Of a stretch of DNA of 64,000 nucleotides, positions 55,136 to 64,000 are shown one piece after another. The notes beneath the pieces were generated by a model, which worked only from the letters and a program-made list of their open reading frames with translations, had not been told where the DNA came from and ran no database searches. The first letter of the stretch is position 1, and each line of letters starts with the position of its first letter. A program made the translations under genes and the position numbers. Location of the stretch: positions 299,065,080 through 299,129,079 of the forward strand of contig NC_085136.1 in NCBI RefSeq assembly GCF_035046485.1, in the 5' to 3' direction. Source of the DNA: Aedes albopictus (lineage: Eukaryota; Arthropoda; Insecta; Diptera; Culicidae).

Positions 55136-55904
55136 GATAGTAACATTATACTACCAAATAGGATCTCTGAACCTCTAAACTCTCAAGGGTTACTTCATGA
55201 TAATTTTTGTGATAATTCCACATTCCACATCAGCCAATTTGGACAAGTTCATGGTTTGGTGCTCGGTCAGTAATTTGGAGTTCAGAGCTTCAAGTCTACA
55301 ATTATGGTAAATGAATTTTACAATGGGTTGAAAAACGTTCAATAATCAACAATGTACACTGAACCATTTTGTCAGGTAAAATCGATTACTTTTGGGATAT
55401 TATAAGTTGTCCAAATAACTTTCAGCTCAGTTCTCAAGATATACAACCGTAACATTAGCTGTTTTCACTGTAAACATTATGGGACACAATCAACTAGATT
55501 GCATGTTGGAATATCAAAAGGCTTGTCAATATACTATAATGATGTCAAGCAGACTTACCTGAAATAACTATCAATTCAACATATTGGATGAGAAATTCAA
55601 GCAATGGTCAAGTGAAGAAATCATATTCGAAAATGTTCCAACATTTCCAATGTCGTATACATAACACAGCCAGATCATGGTAGTTTATCTTTAGGAGTGT
55701 GTATGGGCATCATTTTTTTGTGTATTCTTACAGTGAAACATTAAAAAATCAATTGAAGAATGTATGTTTTACATTAAATATAATTGTAAAAGTTTAACAA
55801 CTCTAAGACTTACTCTAGTTTTTTTTATGAAAATCGTAAAAACAACGCTTACATATGTACTTATCACATGCAGCGCAACGAGTATCCGTTCATCATTTCC
55901 ATAT

Positions 55905-56765
55905 TATATGATAGATTATAAATCGTAGCTTTGTATAATGAAAGAAGTTATCGTTACACCCGTAGACTTTAGGATCTAAACTCAAGAACAATTTGAATGA
56001 CCTAGGATATCTCGACTGAGCTGATACTGCCTATTGAACTTCCAGAAGACTTACTGGACATGATAGATTACAAACCAAAGCTTTGTATAATGAAAGAAGC
56101 TACCATTGCGCCCGTAGACTATAGGATCTAAACTCAAGAACAGTTTTGATGACCTAGGATATCCCGACTGATGTAATACTCTCTATTGAACTTTCAGAAG
56201 ACTTACTGGACACGATAGATTACAAATCATAGCTTTGCATGATGAAAGAAGCTACCGTTACACTCGTAGACTTTAGGATCTAAACTCAAGAACAGTTTGG
56301 ATGACCTAGGATATCCCGACTGAGCAGATACTGTCTATTGAACTTCCAGAAGACTTACTGGACATGATAGATCACAAATCGTAGCTTTGTGTAATGAAAG
56401 AAGTAACCGTTACACCTGTAGACTTTCGGACCTAAATTCAAGAACAGTTTGGATGACCTAGGATAACTCGACTGATCTTATACTCTCAATTGAACTTTCA
56501 GAAGACTTACTGGGCATGATAGATTACAAATGAAAACTTTATATAATGACAGAAGTTGCCATTACACCCGTAGACTTTAGAGTCTAACTCAAGATCAGTT
56601 TGGATGACCTAGGATAACCCGACTTCTTTTATACTCTCTATTGAACTTTCTGAAGACTTACTAGACATGATAGATTACAAATTGAAGCTTTGTATAATGA
56701 AAGAAGTTACCGTTACACCCGTAGACTTCTAAACTCAAGAACAGTTTGGATGACCTAGGATGTCC
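55905..56765. repeat. About 5.6 tandem copies of a ~152-bp unit
   Basis: GATAGATTACAAA-type starts occur at about 55911, 56062, 56215, 56367, 56518 and 56668 (spacing 150-153 bp). Each unit contains GCTTTGTATAATGAAAGAAG, CCCGTAGACTTTAGGATCTA, GATGACCTAGGATATC and CAGAAGACTTACTGGACATG. A minisatellite inside a TIR element. Confidence 0.9.
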
Positions 56766-57415
56766 GGAAAAAATATTCTGCATAATATTCTACCTTTTTT
56801 ATACTATTTAGCACCAAATCTACAGAAATACGTAGAAAAAACCCCATAATAACGCTTGTAAAAATTCCGGCTTCAAAGGCTTAAAAGGATACATGTATCA
56901 AAAAACTAAACTTTTTTGACATCAGCCAGGTAAAGTTGGGAAAAACCTTAGGGTGTCCATATTGCCCCGCCTACCCCTAGTGGCTAAAAATGGCGATACA
57001 ACATACAAACGTTATTTTATCAAATTTCAACCATTTTTTCGGTTGTATTGACCCTTTTAGGTGGATTAATCATCTTTCAAAATTACCTAAGTTTTTATTC
57101 GTCATGATTACATTGCATTTTAAGAATGTTTGCTAGATATGATCAATAAAATTAACTTATATTCTGAGATAGACGATTTCGAATACGTTGACCCATTCTC
57201 ACCCCCTCTAAGGGATGAGATTGGGTCAATTTTCAATCATTTGTAGTTTAGTAAGCAATTCATATAATGTGATAATTTCTTGCTAAACTGTCATTACCAC
57301 ATTGAAGAGTATGCATACCTAATAAAAAGTTATTCCGGCTTCAATTGTACTTGTTATTTAACAAACATTCTTTGAGTATCATTTTTTGACCCATTCTCAC
57401 CCCCAATGACGGTAC

Positions 57416-58730
57416 ATAAATCAAAATTCATCACAAAAACCGGACTTCTAAACGTCGACGTTACCAACAAACATGTGGGGTTCAATGTTCTGGGTGTAAA
57501 TTTCCTCAATTTCAACGTTCCCGTTCCATCATTACAGACAATAATTGCATTAATCTGGTGCTCGTTACATCATTGAGCCCGTTTTCGTTTTCCCACCCAG
57601 ATCATTGGCCTCGCGAGTCGATGCACTGCACTTCGGTCCGGCTGCATCGCGCTCGGTTTAAGTTACAGTGCCACAAGAACATTACACTTCCGCATTGTGA
57701 ACGTGCTGTTCTTGATCCCGTCTCTTCAGCACCACCACTTTTCGCAGCCCTGACCGCGCTCTTGCTTGCCACAGAACGGGGAAAGCCGTCAGCTGATGGA
57801 ACCCACCACGCCACGCCACTAACGGTTCTCAGATGGGGAACTACACAAAGAACCGCTGCTGCTGACGTCGATTTCTCATATAGCGGATCCTCCCTGCTGT
57901 CCCAACCGACCCCCAAGAACTAACGGAGATAGAAAGCGTGATCTTTGTACTTTTCCCATCCCGCACGGAGTTTCGTTCTCATCATCCCACAGCACAACGG
58001 CCGGAGGTGCGCGGTTCAACACGCGCGGTACGATCGCTGATGATAATCACCATCGAAGGTCTATGCGCTTTTTCTATTACACCTAAACCTCATTTTACGT
58101 CCACTATTGGCTTAGCGAAATAAAATTCTACTGCCGAAATAATAATTCAAATAGACATTTTTATATTTTTGTACACTTCTCCTAATCACGGAGATGCTTT
58201 AAAAAAATATAAAATTGTTGAGTTTGCTCATTTTCTTGGCGGCAGAATTTTTTGTCGCTAAGTCATGCATGGACGTAAAAAAAGGACAAGGTGTACTGCA
58301 ATTCCGAGGTTCATTTTGTGGTTCCATTCGTGTGGGATTGATGTAATAAATGCACCCATTATATAGCAGCGGAAGAAATCGAACAACGGTTCCGTTAGCG
58401 CACGAAAATAACTTTTGATTTCCTCCTGCCCACCGCGCCGCGCGCGCTGGATAGGCTGCCCACCACCACGAGGAAGTCAAACCACGCAAACTTGCTTGCG
58501 ATGATTCCTGGGACCCTCGCGGCGCAGCCCTCCTACCAAACCGCAACAGCTCCGTTACAGTGCACAATGGGTGGATATTGTTTTTGACCAACATTTTTGC
58601 TTTTGCCTGATTTCATACAGCATCAAAATGTTTGATAATTGTTAACTTTCAAACGTCAATTACCTCAAATTATCTGTAGATTGCTTTCATATTGACTGAG
58701 GAAATTTGCAATTTTGCAAAAATTAACACC
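57416..58730. other. Intergenic sequence, no recognised gene
   Basis: Open frames of 121 (plus, 57558-57923), 104 (minus, 57602-57916) and 131 codons (minus, 58199-58594) exist in GC-richer patches. None has a recognisable domain, and the first two overlap antisense. This could be upstream or regulatory DNA of an unseen gene, but there is no direct sign. Confidence 0.4.
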
Positions 58731-58732
58731 TA

Positions 58733-58989
58733 CACTACCCGTCATAAGTACGGACTCACATAAAGTATTGCAACAATATTGCATCACCCTGACTCACCTC
58801 GATATCTCTAAAACCAGAACACCTACAAAAATGCCGCCTTCAGAAAAGTTGTTGCTTTTGGTCTTCTGAATAACTTTCCTGAAGACAGCATCTTTGTAAG
58901 TCCTCAGGTTTTGGAGATATCGAGGTGAGTCAGGGTGATGCAATATTGTTGCAATACTTTTTGTGAGTCCGTACTTATGACGGGTAGTG
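58733..58989. mobile_element. 257-bp foldback MITE, ends CACTACCCGTCATAAGTACG
   Basis: TA at 58731-58732 and 58990-58991. Inverted arms of about 110 bp, including CACTACCCGTCATAAGTACG, GACTCAC and TTGCAACAATATTGCATCAC. The terminal sequence and the TA target fit a Tc1/mariner-type MITE. Confidence 0.9.
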
Positions 58990-58991
58990 TA

Positions 58992-59780
58992 AACTTCTCC
59001 GAAGAATATCACAAAAAATGTTCTAGAAGCTTTGTTTGCAATACAAGTATTCCTGAAGCCATCGGGAAATTAATTGGTATAGGCTCTTCTCGTAAGAAGT
59101 CACCCGTGAAGTACGTATAGCACAGGAAGTAGAAAGCATAGAAGTATAGGAGAATATGCATTGATGCATTTGCACTTTAGTTTCGACAAACCTTATGATC
59201 AAAAGCAAAGGAGGTTTTAGCTAAAATGTAGCAATTTGTTATTTTTTTTAGATTTTTGTCCACTACCTCATGTAGACCCCAACCAATGTGCATTACCAAA
59301 CTTTACCCAATAGCAGCAACATCGTGCTCGGCGAAATGATGACTGGAGCCACCCGACGACTAGTAGGCAATTCGTGCAGACTGAAACTGCTCGAAAAAAA
59401 GCGGGCAAAATAAAAGATTGTGTGTAGCGGAAATAAAGCAGATTGATGCTGCTGCTGCTGCTGCCGGTGAAAGTGGCTCTTTCTCTTTGCATTAGTAAAC
59501 ACCAAACGGCACTCCCCGGTGGTGCTCCGGTAGTGGTGTGCCAGGCCAGGCCAGCAGCACCACCGGTGAACGTTTGAAGTTCAATGCACTCTTTCCCTGA
59601 ACCTAGGAGGTGTGATGCTGGTGGCGGTGGTGGTGGTGGATAGTGGCTGTTGTAACCGCGTCAGCTTCTGTTTCTTCATCAGAGCGGCGGGGAGTTCCGC
59701 CGAGAGTTCGTTCAACCCTCGCAAGTTGGAGTTCGGATCGTATGAAGTGCGAAGTTCCTGGTTCGATGTAAAACAAAAGT
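58992..59780. other. 3' flank of the aminopeptidase gene
   Basis: No coding family recognised. It has a short (GCT)n/(CTG)n run at about 59447-59463 and GGTGGTGGTGG at about 59628. Confidence 0.45.
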
Positions 59781-59786
59781 GCTCTC

Positions 59787-59792
59787 TTTATT
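59787..59792 (-). promoter_or_regulatory. Candidate poly(A) signal AATAAA of the aminopeptidase gene
   Basis: TTTATT on the plus strand gives AATAAA on the minus strand, 221 bp downstream of the stop codon. This is a plausible 3' UTR length, but the hexamer is also common by chance in AT-rich DNA. Confidence 0.4.
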
Positions 59793-60012
59793 ACTACTAC
59801 TGTGATGACGATCACTTTGCTTCGCATTTTTCGCTTTGCTTAATAAGTACAACATAGGTATAACTGGATTTTTTACGTCGCGCGCTAGCAAGCGACAGGG
59901 TAAGTTGACAAGTAACCACTGCATGCGTACCTCAGCGTAACTTGAGGGATTCGCTACTTACGTGATGAATATAGTGTTACATACATGTGATGTGGGCACC
60001 GGGGATTACACT

Positions 60013-61721
60013 TCAACGCAGAAGGTGAGCACGGGCCAGGGCCAGGATCGGTGCGCCAGTCGGTGGATCCGGGATGTCACCGGCACTGCCGGCGATATCG
60101 AGATGCGAATATTTGATCGGACGCTCCGACTTGAGACCATGCTTGTCCAGACCGGTGGAGAGCATCATAAATGCGGCAGGACTCTGTGGATAGTGAAGGT
60201 TGTAAATAGTATAACAGGGTAAAAGCACGAAATAATTACATAATTTTGCCTAATTAAAAATTGCTTAACAAATTTTAACGGATGCATAATTTTGAAGGGC
60301 AAATTATTGCTAATAGTCAATGAGCAACAGCTGGTATTGAAAAATATCTCACCTGATGTCCTCGACAAGTACGGCTCGATGGAAGATTGTTGGCCTGCAG
60401 CACGTCCTCTCCGTAGCACTTGCCCGAGTGCATTTCGAAGTCCTCCTTGCGAAGAATGGAAATCTCAAACGGATCTCCAATTTTCTCGCCTTCCTCCTGC
60501 AACAGTTGTCCATGGCCGGAAGCCCGGGCCGGTCCATTGTCCATCACAATCGAATGATTGCCAACAGCTAGCACGGCATGCCCCGTCAGGGTTGCGATCG
60601 TGAACAGATGGGCATCCGGCATTTTCTCGGCGATGACTCGCTCCTTCATCTGGCACAACGCATCGGCCATGGCCATACGCCCTTCGGCATCGGTATTCCC
60701 CACGCGAACCCGCACTCCCGCTCTGGATGTGATCATTTCATCCGACACGTAACATTCCTCACCGACGGAGTTACGAACCATGCACATAACGCCAATCACA
60801 TGCACGTCCTGCGGCTGCATCTGCTCCACCACTTTCATGAATCCGGCCACGGCGGCCGCTCCGCACTTGTCTCGGCTCATACCGGCCATCACACCTCCAG
60901 CCTTGATATCGGCACCACCGGTATCGTAAGTAACTCCCTTTCCTACCAAAATCAGAGTCTTCGTCGGGTTACTGCCCGATTTATACTCCAAGAAGATCAA
61001 CCGTCCCTGATGACGGGGAACACTAACGGCCGCTCGATTGACTGCGGCAAACAGTGGATATTCCTTAACCAACACGTTGTGATCGGAAATTACAGAGCTG
61101 ACGATGAGTTTGCTATTGTAGACTCCATCGCTGACATATTGTTCCACTCGAGGAGGAGCCATGCGCTCCGGATCACCTCCACCGATGTCACGAGCAACAA
61201 AAAGACCTGCTTCGAAAGCTTTAGCTTCCTTCACAATTAATTCCAGCTTTGCCTTATCAGGATGGAAGAAACCAATCTGTACAAATCGCTGCCGTTTTTC
61301 CGGCACATCCTCACGTAGTTGCAGCGGGACATATAGCTTCGCCAACGCTCCCAGAACCGACACCAAATCAGCCTCCGAAAAATCCTTACTGCTTGGAACT
61401 ACCAAAACCGGCTGCTTAGCTCCGGCCTTGATAGCACGATCCAGAGCCTTCCCGGCGGCCTCACTGTACCGACGAACGTCATCGAAATCGGTCAACTTAC
61501 CCACGGGAGCGTAGACCACGCGGCAGTCCAAAGCATCCGACTTGAAGCAGCACGTTTCGCTGTCGAAAGCCTCGTCGATCGATTTGCGGGCAGCGAAGCA
61601 ATTGGCCAGTTCGGTCGGAACCTGGCTGCCATCGATCACGCAAACCGTATCGTAGTGGTTGTCCTTGAGGTAGCCACGATCGAATGACGTCAGCGGCTGT
61701 AGGACCTTACACGGCAGGAAT
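60013..61721 (-). CDS. M17 leucyl-aminopeptidase-like protein (W07G4.4-like), last two exons
   Basis: Exons 61721-60353 and 60183-60013 (minus strand) encode about 512 residues ending ...ILALARAHLLR. M17 aminopeptidases are hexameric two-metal enzymes, usually cytosolic, that remove N-terminal residues. The metal-site blocks are present: GKGVTYDTGGADIKAGG (Lys and Asp ligands, catalytic Lys), SRDKCGAAAV (Asp) and NTDAEGRMAMADAL (Asp, Glu, active-site Arg). The sequence TFTIATLTGHAVLAVG-like block (LFTIATLTGHAVLAVGNHS) and the last exon (SPAAFMMLSTGLDKHGLKSE) follow as in the family. The N-terminal domain opens at FLPCKVLQPLTSFDRGYLKD. The upstream acceptor is CTTTTGCAG|A at 61722, so a short first coding exon must lie further upstream; I could not find it. 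The closest type I know is the nematode W07G4.4-like group. No frame damage is seen. Confidence 0.93.
60184..60352 (-). other. Intron of the aminopeptidase gene (169 bp)
   Basis: The donor is CAG|GTGAGA (60352) and the acceptor TATCCACAG|A (60184). Splicing joins ...RGHQ to SPAAFMM... in phase, as expected for the family. It has no repeat insertion, unlike the upstream interval. Confidence 0.9.
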
Positions 61722-61821
61722 CTGCAAAAGATGGCGAGAAAAGAGGTTGGAATGTATAATCTGTAATAGCGAGTGGTGTTCATGTTCAAGGTTGGTTTGA
61801 GATACCCATTTTTTGACATTA
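61722..61821 (-). other. 3' end of the upstream intron of the aminopeptidase gene
   Basis: Contains the acceptor CTTTTGCAG with a short pyrimidine tract. The open frame that continues upstream through this stretch is intronic read-through, because it has no family similarity before FLPCKV. Confidence 0.75.
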
Positions 61822-61942
61822 TCTCTTGTCCTAACCGGGACAAAGTCGACTTATCGGCTTAGTATTCTTTTAACACTGTCAGTTTCTCTGTCAATAACTA
61901 GTTTGCATGGATTTGGCAGACATGAAAATACTATATGTTTAA
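61822..61942 (-). repeat. Old Feilai-like SINE remnant
   Basis: TTGTCCTAACCGGGACAAAG, CGGCTTAGTATTCTTTTAAC and CAGTTTCTCTGTCAATAACTA follow the order of the Feilai 3' half on the minus strand but with many changes. Confidence 0.6.
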
Positions 61943-61955
61943 GGTAGTGTTAAAG

Positions 61956-62387
61956 TGCCGGGGCCCGTGGCGTAGTGGCTACACGTTTGCTTCATAAGCA
62001 TAAAGTTCGATCCCAACCCCGGCACTTTCGTCAGTTGCTCTTTCCCCCTGAGAGCAGCTGACACTGACTCTCTTCAGAGCCCATGGCTCAAATGAACCCG
62101 GATACTTGGACATCGGCGAACGGCAACCCATAATGGACCCCCAATCGGACTGGAAACAGGAACAACCAACAGCCACACATCAACATCCTCGTGCTCATCA
62201 TTCTACCATGATAGGGTAGAAAGTGAAAGCAGCGCAACGGCAACCAGTTCGATGTAGTACAATTAGAATAGAATACATTTAGGCGCTGTACAAAGTGTAT
62301 GTACAGCTTCCAATTGGAATCGCTCACGCAGTGCCCTAGTGGACAATAGAGCTGTAAATTAGGTTAAGTAATTGAAAAATAAAAAAA
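61956..62387 (+). mobile_element. tRNA-derived SINE (Met-like head), about 432 bp
   Basis: The head reads GCCGGGGCCCGTGGCGTAGT, GGCTACACGTTTGC, TTCATAA loop, then GTTCGATCCCAAC and CCCCGGCAC: a full cloverleaf-like A box, B box and acceptor stem with CAT in the anticodon position. A ~350-bp unrelated body and an A-rich tail (62374-62387) follow. GTAGTGTTAAA before it (61944) and GTAGTGTAAAA after it (62388) look like a target duplication. Confidence 0.78.
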
Positions 62388-62489
62388 GTAGTGTAAAAAT
62401 GTCATGAACTGACCAAGAATTGAATCCGGTCGTTGGTTGTGGACGGACAAACAGACGTAACATTTTTTCAATATAAAATGACAGCATTA

Positions 62490-62583
62490 GGCCCATTCAT
62501 AAACCACGTAGACTTCTTTGAGGGAGGGAGAAGGGAGGTCTAATATGGCCAAATTTTGGTCTACGTGGTTTATGAACAACCCC
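62490..62583. mobile_element. Short MITE (TTCATAAACCACGTAGAC ends)
   Basis: CATTCATAAACCACGTAGAC and its complement GTCTACGTGGTTTATGAA flank a purine-rich centre (GAGGGAGGGAGAAGGGAGG). About 94 bp; the target duplication is not clear. Confidence 0.72.
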
Positions 62584-62605
62584 TCAGAAATGGCCTAAAT
62601 ACTAA

Positions 62606-62774
62606 GGACCTGTCCATAAGCTACGTAGACTCTTAGGTGGGACAGGGGGCGGGGTCTGCCCAAAGTCTACGCTTCATACAAATTTTGAAAATGTTGTATG
62701 GAAAAAAGTCTACGAGGGGGGAGGAGGGTCTGAGATGACCAAACATGAGTCTACGTAGTTATGGACAGCGCCTA
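62606..62774. mobile_element. Related MITE (TGTCCATAAGCTACGTAGAC ends)
   Basis: GACCTGTCCATAAGCTACGT and the complement of GCGCTGTCCATAACTACGTA enclose two GGGGGC/GGGGGG-rich blocks and an internal GTCTAC repeat. Possible duplication CTAAG. It shares the CTACGTAGAC core with its neighbour. Confidence 0.68.
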
Positions 62775-62839
62775 AGAAACCTATAATCTGAATAACAGAA
62801 GCAACTAATTACAAAGCTATTTTCATAGAAGTTCGATAT

Positions 62840-63155
62840 AAACTCCTTCTAGAATATCCTTCAAGGAGTCCTCTGGTATTTTCTTCAGGCACTCCCCCAG
62901 GTGTTCCTTCAGAAAATTCAAGGATTTCTCTAAGATTTTATTCAGATATTTCTTTTCTTCCTTAAGGAGTTCTTTCAGAATTCCTAAAGGATTATTCCAA
63001 AAATTCGTTCAGGGATTCCTCCTGAAATTCTTACAAGGACTCCTTTAAAAGAACCTGCTGTGATCCCTCCGTGGTTTTAATCAGATTTATCCAGAAATTC
63101 CTTCAGAGATTCCCTAAAGAGTTCATCCACGAACTCCTCCAGGGGTTCCTTTCCC
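62840..63155. repeat. Small GGAATTCC-type degenerate array
   Basis: TTCAGG(G/A)ATTCCTCC and AGGAGTTC(T/C)TTC phrases, the same family as the large arrays. Confidence 0.65.
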
Positions 63156-63159
63156 AAGT

Positions 63160-64000
63160 AACAAAATTATTTTTATAATGCTTTTGAAGTATTCTTCAAC
63201 ACCTATTCTTTAAAACCATGCATAAACCAAATTGCTCTGCAAAACGACATCAACTCAATCATAAACCCGCCATAAGACCGAAGGGGCCCATCCTAAGATG
63301 CTCTTGAAGAGTTGTTTTTAAATTTCTCTTAAAACTTGTTGTACTTCCAAGTTGTCCTCAAGGCGAATTGATCTCTCCTTGTAGAACTCTTCAAGTGCAC
63401 GATAAAACGATAATAAATTTGTCAGTGTTGTTGCTGTTGCAGCTTTTATGTCGACAGAAAAGTTTGGTGAATTAAATTGACAAAAAAAAAAAACACACAA
63501 TGAAAATGACACATTATTGTAATCTGGATTAATTTATCACACAAATTGGAAATATTTCCGTGGTGTAACAAGGATGCCAAATGCCAAGCAAAATTCATCG
63601 TATATACACGGAGAAAAATCAATCCAGTTTGATTCAACTAATACGTTTGTTGAATTATAAACTGGAGAAATAGTTGTTTTGAAATGAACTTTTGTTGTTT
63701 TCGATCCACGAATGCAATTTGAAACAAACCGGATTATCAGTTGTTTCTACTACCATGTAATACAGAAAAACAACTACCAAATTGGTTGACTTAAATCGAA
63801 AACTTTGTAATTTCTACCAAAGGTACGGTTTGAGTTTACTAATAAACGGGTTGTTTCCTTTGATATGAAGTAGGTACCTCACCACCACTAACAGAAAGCG
63901 CAAACATCAAGCTTTCTGTTAATGGTGGTGAGATGCGTGGGTGGATCCCAGAAGGCCCTAAGTCGACAGAAACGTGTTTGTTTACGCAATGTTGTTGAGG
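63160..64000. other. AT-rich flank, no recognised exon
   Basis: This should contain, or lead to, the first exon of the aminopeptidase gene, but no frame with a good donor and family similarity is visible. It ends with a hairpin at 63878-63932 (CTCACCACCACTAACAGAAAGC arm, 11-base loop, one mismatch in 22). Confidence 0.4.

Larger units (their letters stand above)
50682..56977. mobile_element. TIR element with 27-bp ends (GGGGTAGGCGGGGCAATATGG), TA flanked
   Basis: The right end at 56951-56977 is the complement of GGGGTAGGCGGGGCAATA plus TGGACACCC. The left end is the same sequence, but split after its first five bases by the R1-clade insertion. TA flanks at 50680-50681 and 56978-56979. Inside are further (A/G)GGGGCA(A/G)(A/T)ATGGACAC motifs (53240, 53755) and inverted ones (54097-54135), a Feilai fragment and two tandem-repeat blocks. 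No transposase visible. Without the R1 insertion it would be about 3.8 kb. Confidence 0.8.
48559..57413. mobile_element. 8.9-kb TIR unit, ends CCGTC(A/G)(T/A)TGGGGGTGA, TA flanked
   Basis: The left end CCGTCGATGGGGGTGACAAT continues to GGGTC, and the right end is its complement with three differences in 25 (57389-57413). TA lies on each side (48557-48558, 57414-57415). Subterminal GGGTGAGATTGGGTCAA motifs recur at 48589, 49552 and 57209. No transposase is seen. Most of the length comes from nested elements. It could also be two separate ends brought together. Confidence 0.62.

Noticed and set aside
57558..58594. ORFs of 121, 104 and 131 codons upstream of the aminopeptidase 3' end
   Set aside because: Overlapping antisense frames, no motif, no splice-site support.
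61722..61843. Extension of the aminopeptidase N-terminus to a Met at 61843
   Set aside because: That stretch includes the splice acceptor CTTTTGCAG and has no family similarity; it is intron read-through.

Overview
The window is from a culicine mosquito genome, most likely Aedes. It carries Feilai SINEs (tRNA-like head, short GA-rich tail), R1-clade and L1-like non-LTR retrotransposons, a BEL/Pao LTR retrotransposon and many terminal-inverted-repeat (TIR) elements with TA, TTAA or 8-bp target duplications. Intergenic DNA dominates, and spliceosomal introns are present.

Only one host gene is recognisable: the last two exons (about 512 codons) of an M17 leucyl-aminopeptidase-like protein on the minus strand at 60.01-61.72 kb. 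Its first, short coding exon is not identified; the 61.72-64.0 kb interval reads as TE-rich upstream intron or flank. Everything else I can identify is mobile or repetitive.

Layout. 0.5-0.9 kb: non-LTR endonuclease scrap. 1.0-5.4 kb: decayed R1-clade element (minus). 5.8-7.5 kb: 5'-truncated L1-like element (plus). 8.6-10.3 kb: small repeats, including a 118-bp MITE with its empty site beside it. 10.66-24.65 kb: a 14-kb unit bounded by hAT-type TIRs and a perfect 8-bp duplication. It contains a BEL/Pao element (11.81-19.70 kb) with two LTRs that look identical, and a second hAT-type unit (20.22-23.49 kb), which itself contains a 1.1-kb TIR element that carries a further insertion. 27.8-35 kb: a degenerate 24-bp-period array around GGAATTCC that reverses polarity near 32.95 kb. 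It is invaded by a 2.3-kb gag-only LTR element, two Feilai copies and a 41-bp micro-insertion. 35.4-36.3 kb: 921-bp foldback element. 38.5-40.7 kb: decayed RTE-like element (minus). 40.75-42.42 kb: TIR element enclosing a 714-bp foldback element. 44.9-48.2 kb: another 24-bp-period array. 48.56-57.41 kb: a nested TIR complex holding a 412-bp palindrome, two MITEs, and a 27-bp-TIR element (50.68-56.98 kb) that contains a 5'-truncated R1-clade copy with a long RT ORF and two blocks of tandem repeats. 58.7-59.0 kb: foldback MITE. 60.0-61.7 kb: the aminopeptidase. 61.8-63.2 kb: SINEs and MITEs.

The main interest is the order and mechanism of nesting, which can be read from target duplications and paralogous empty sites. 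Classification rests on motifs read by eye; no database search was possible.
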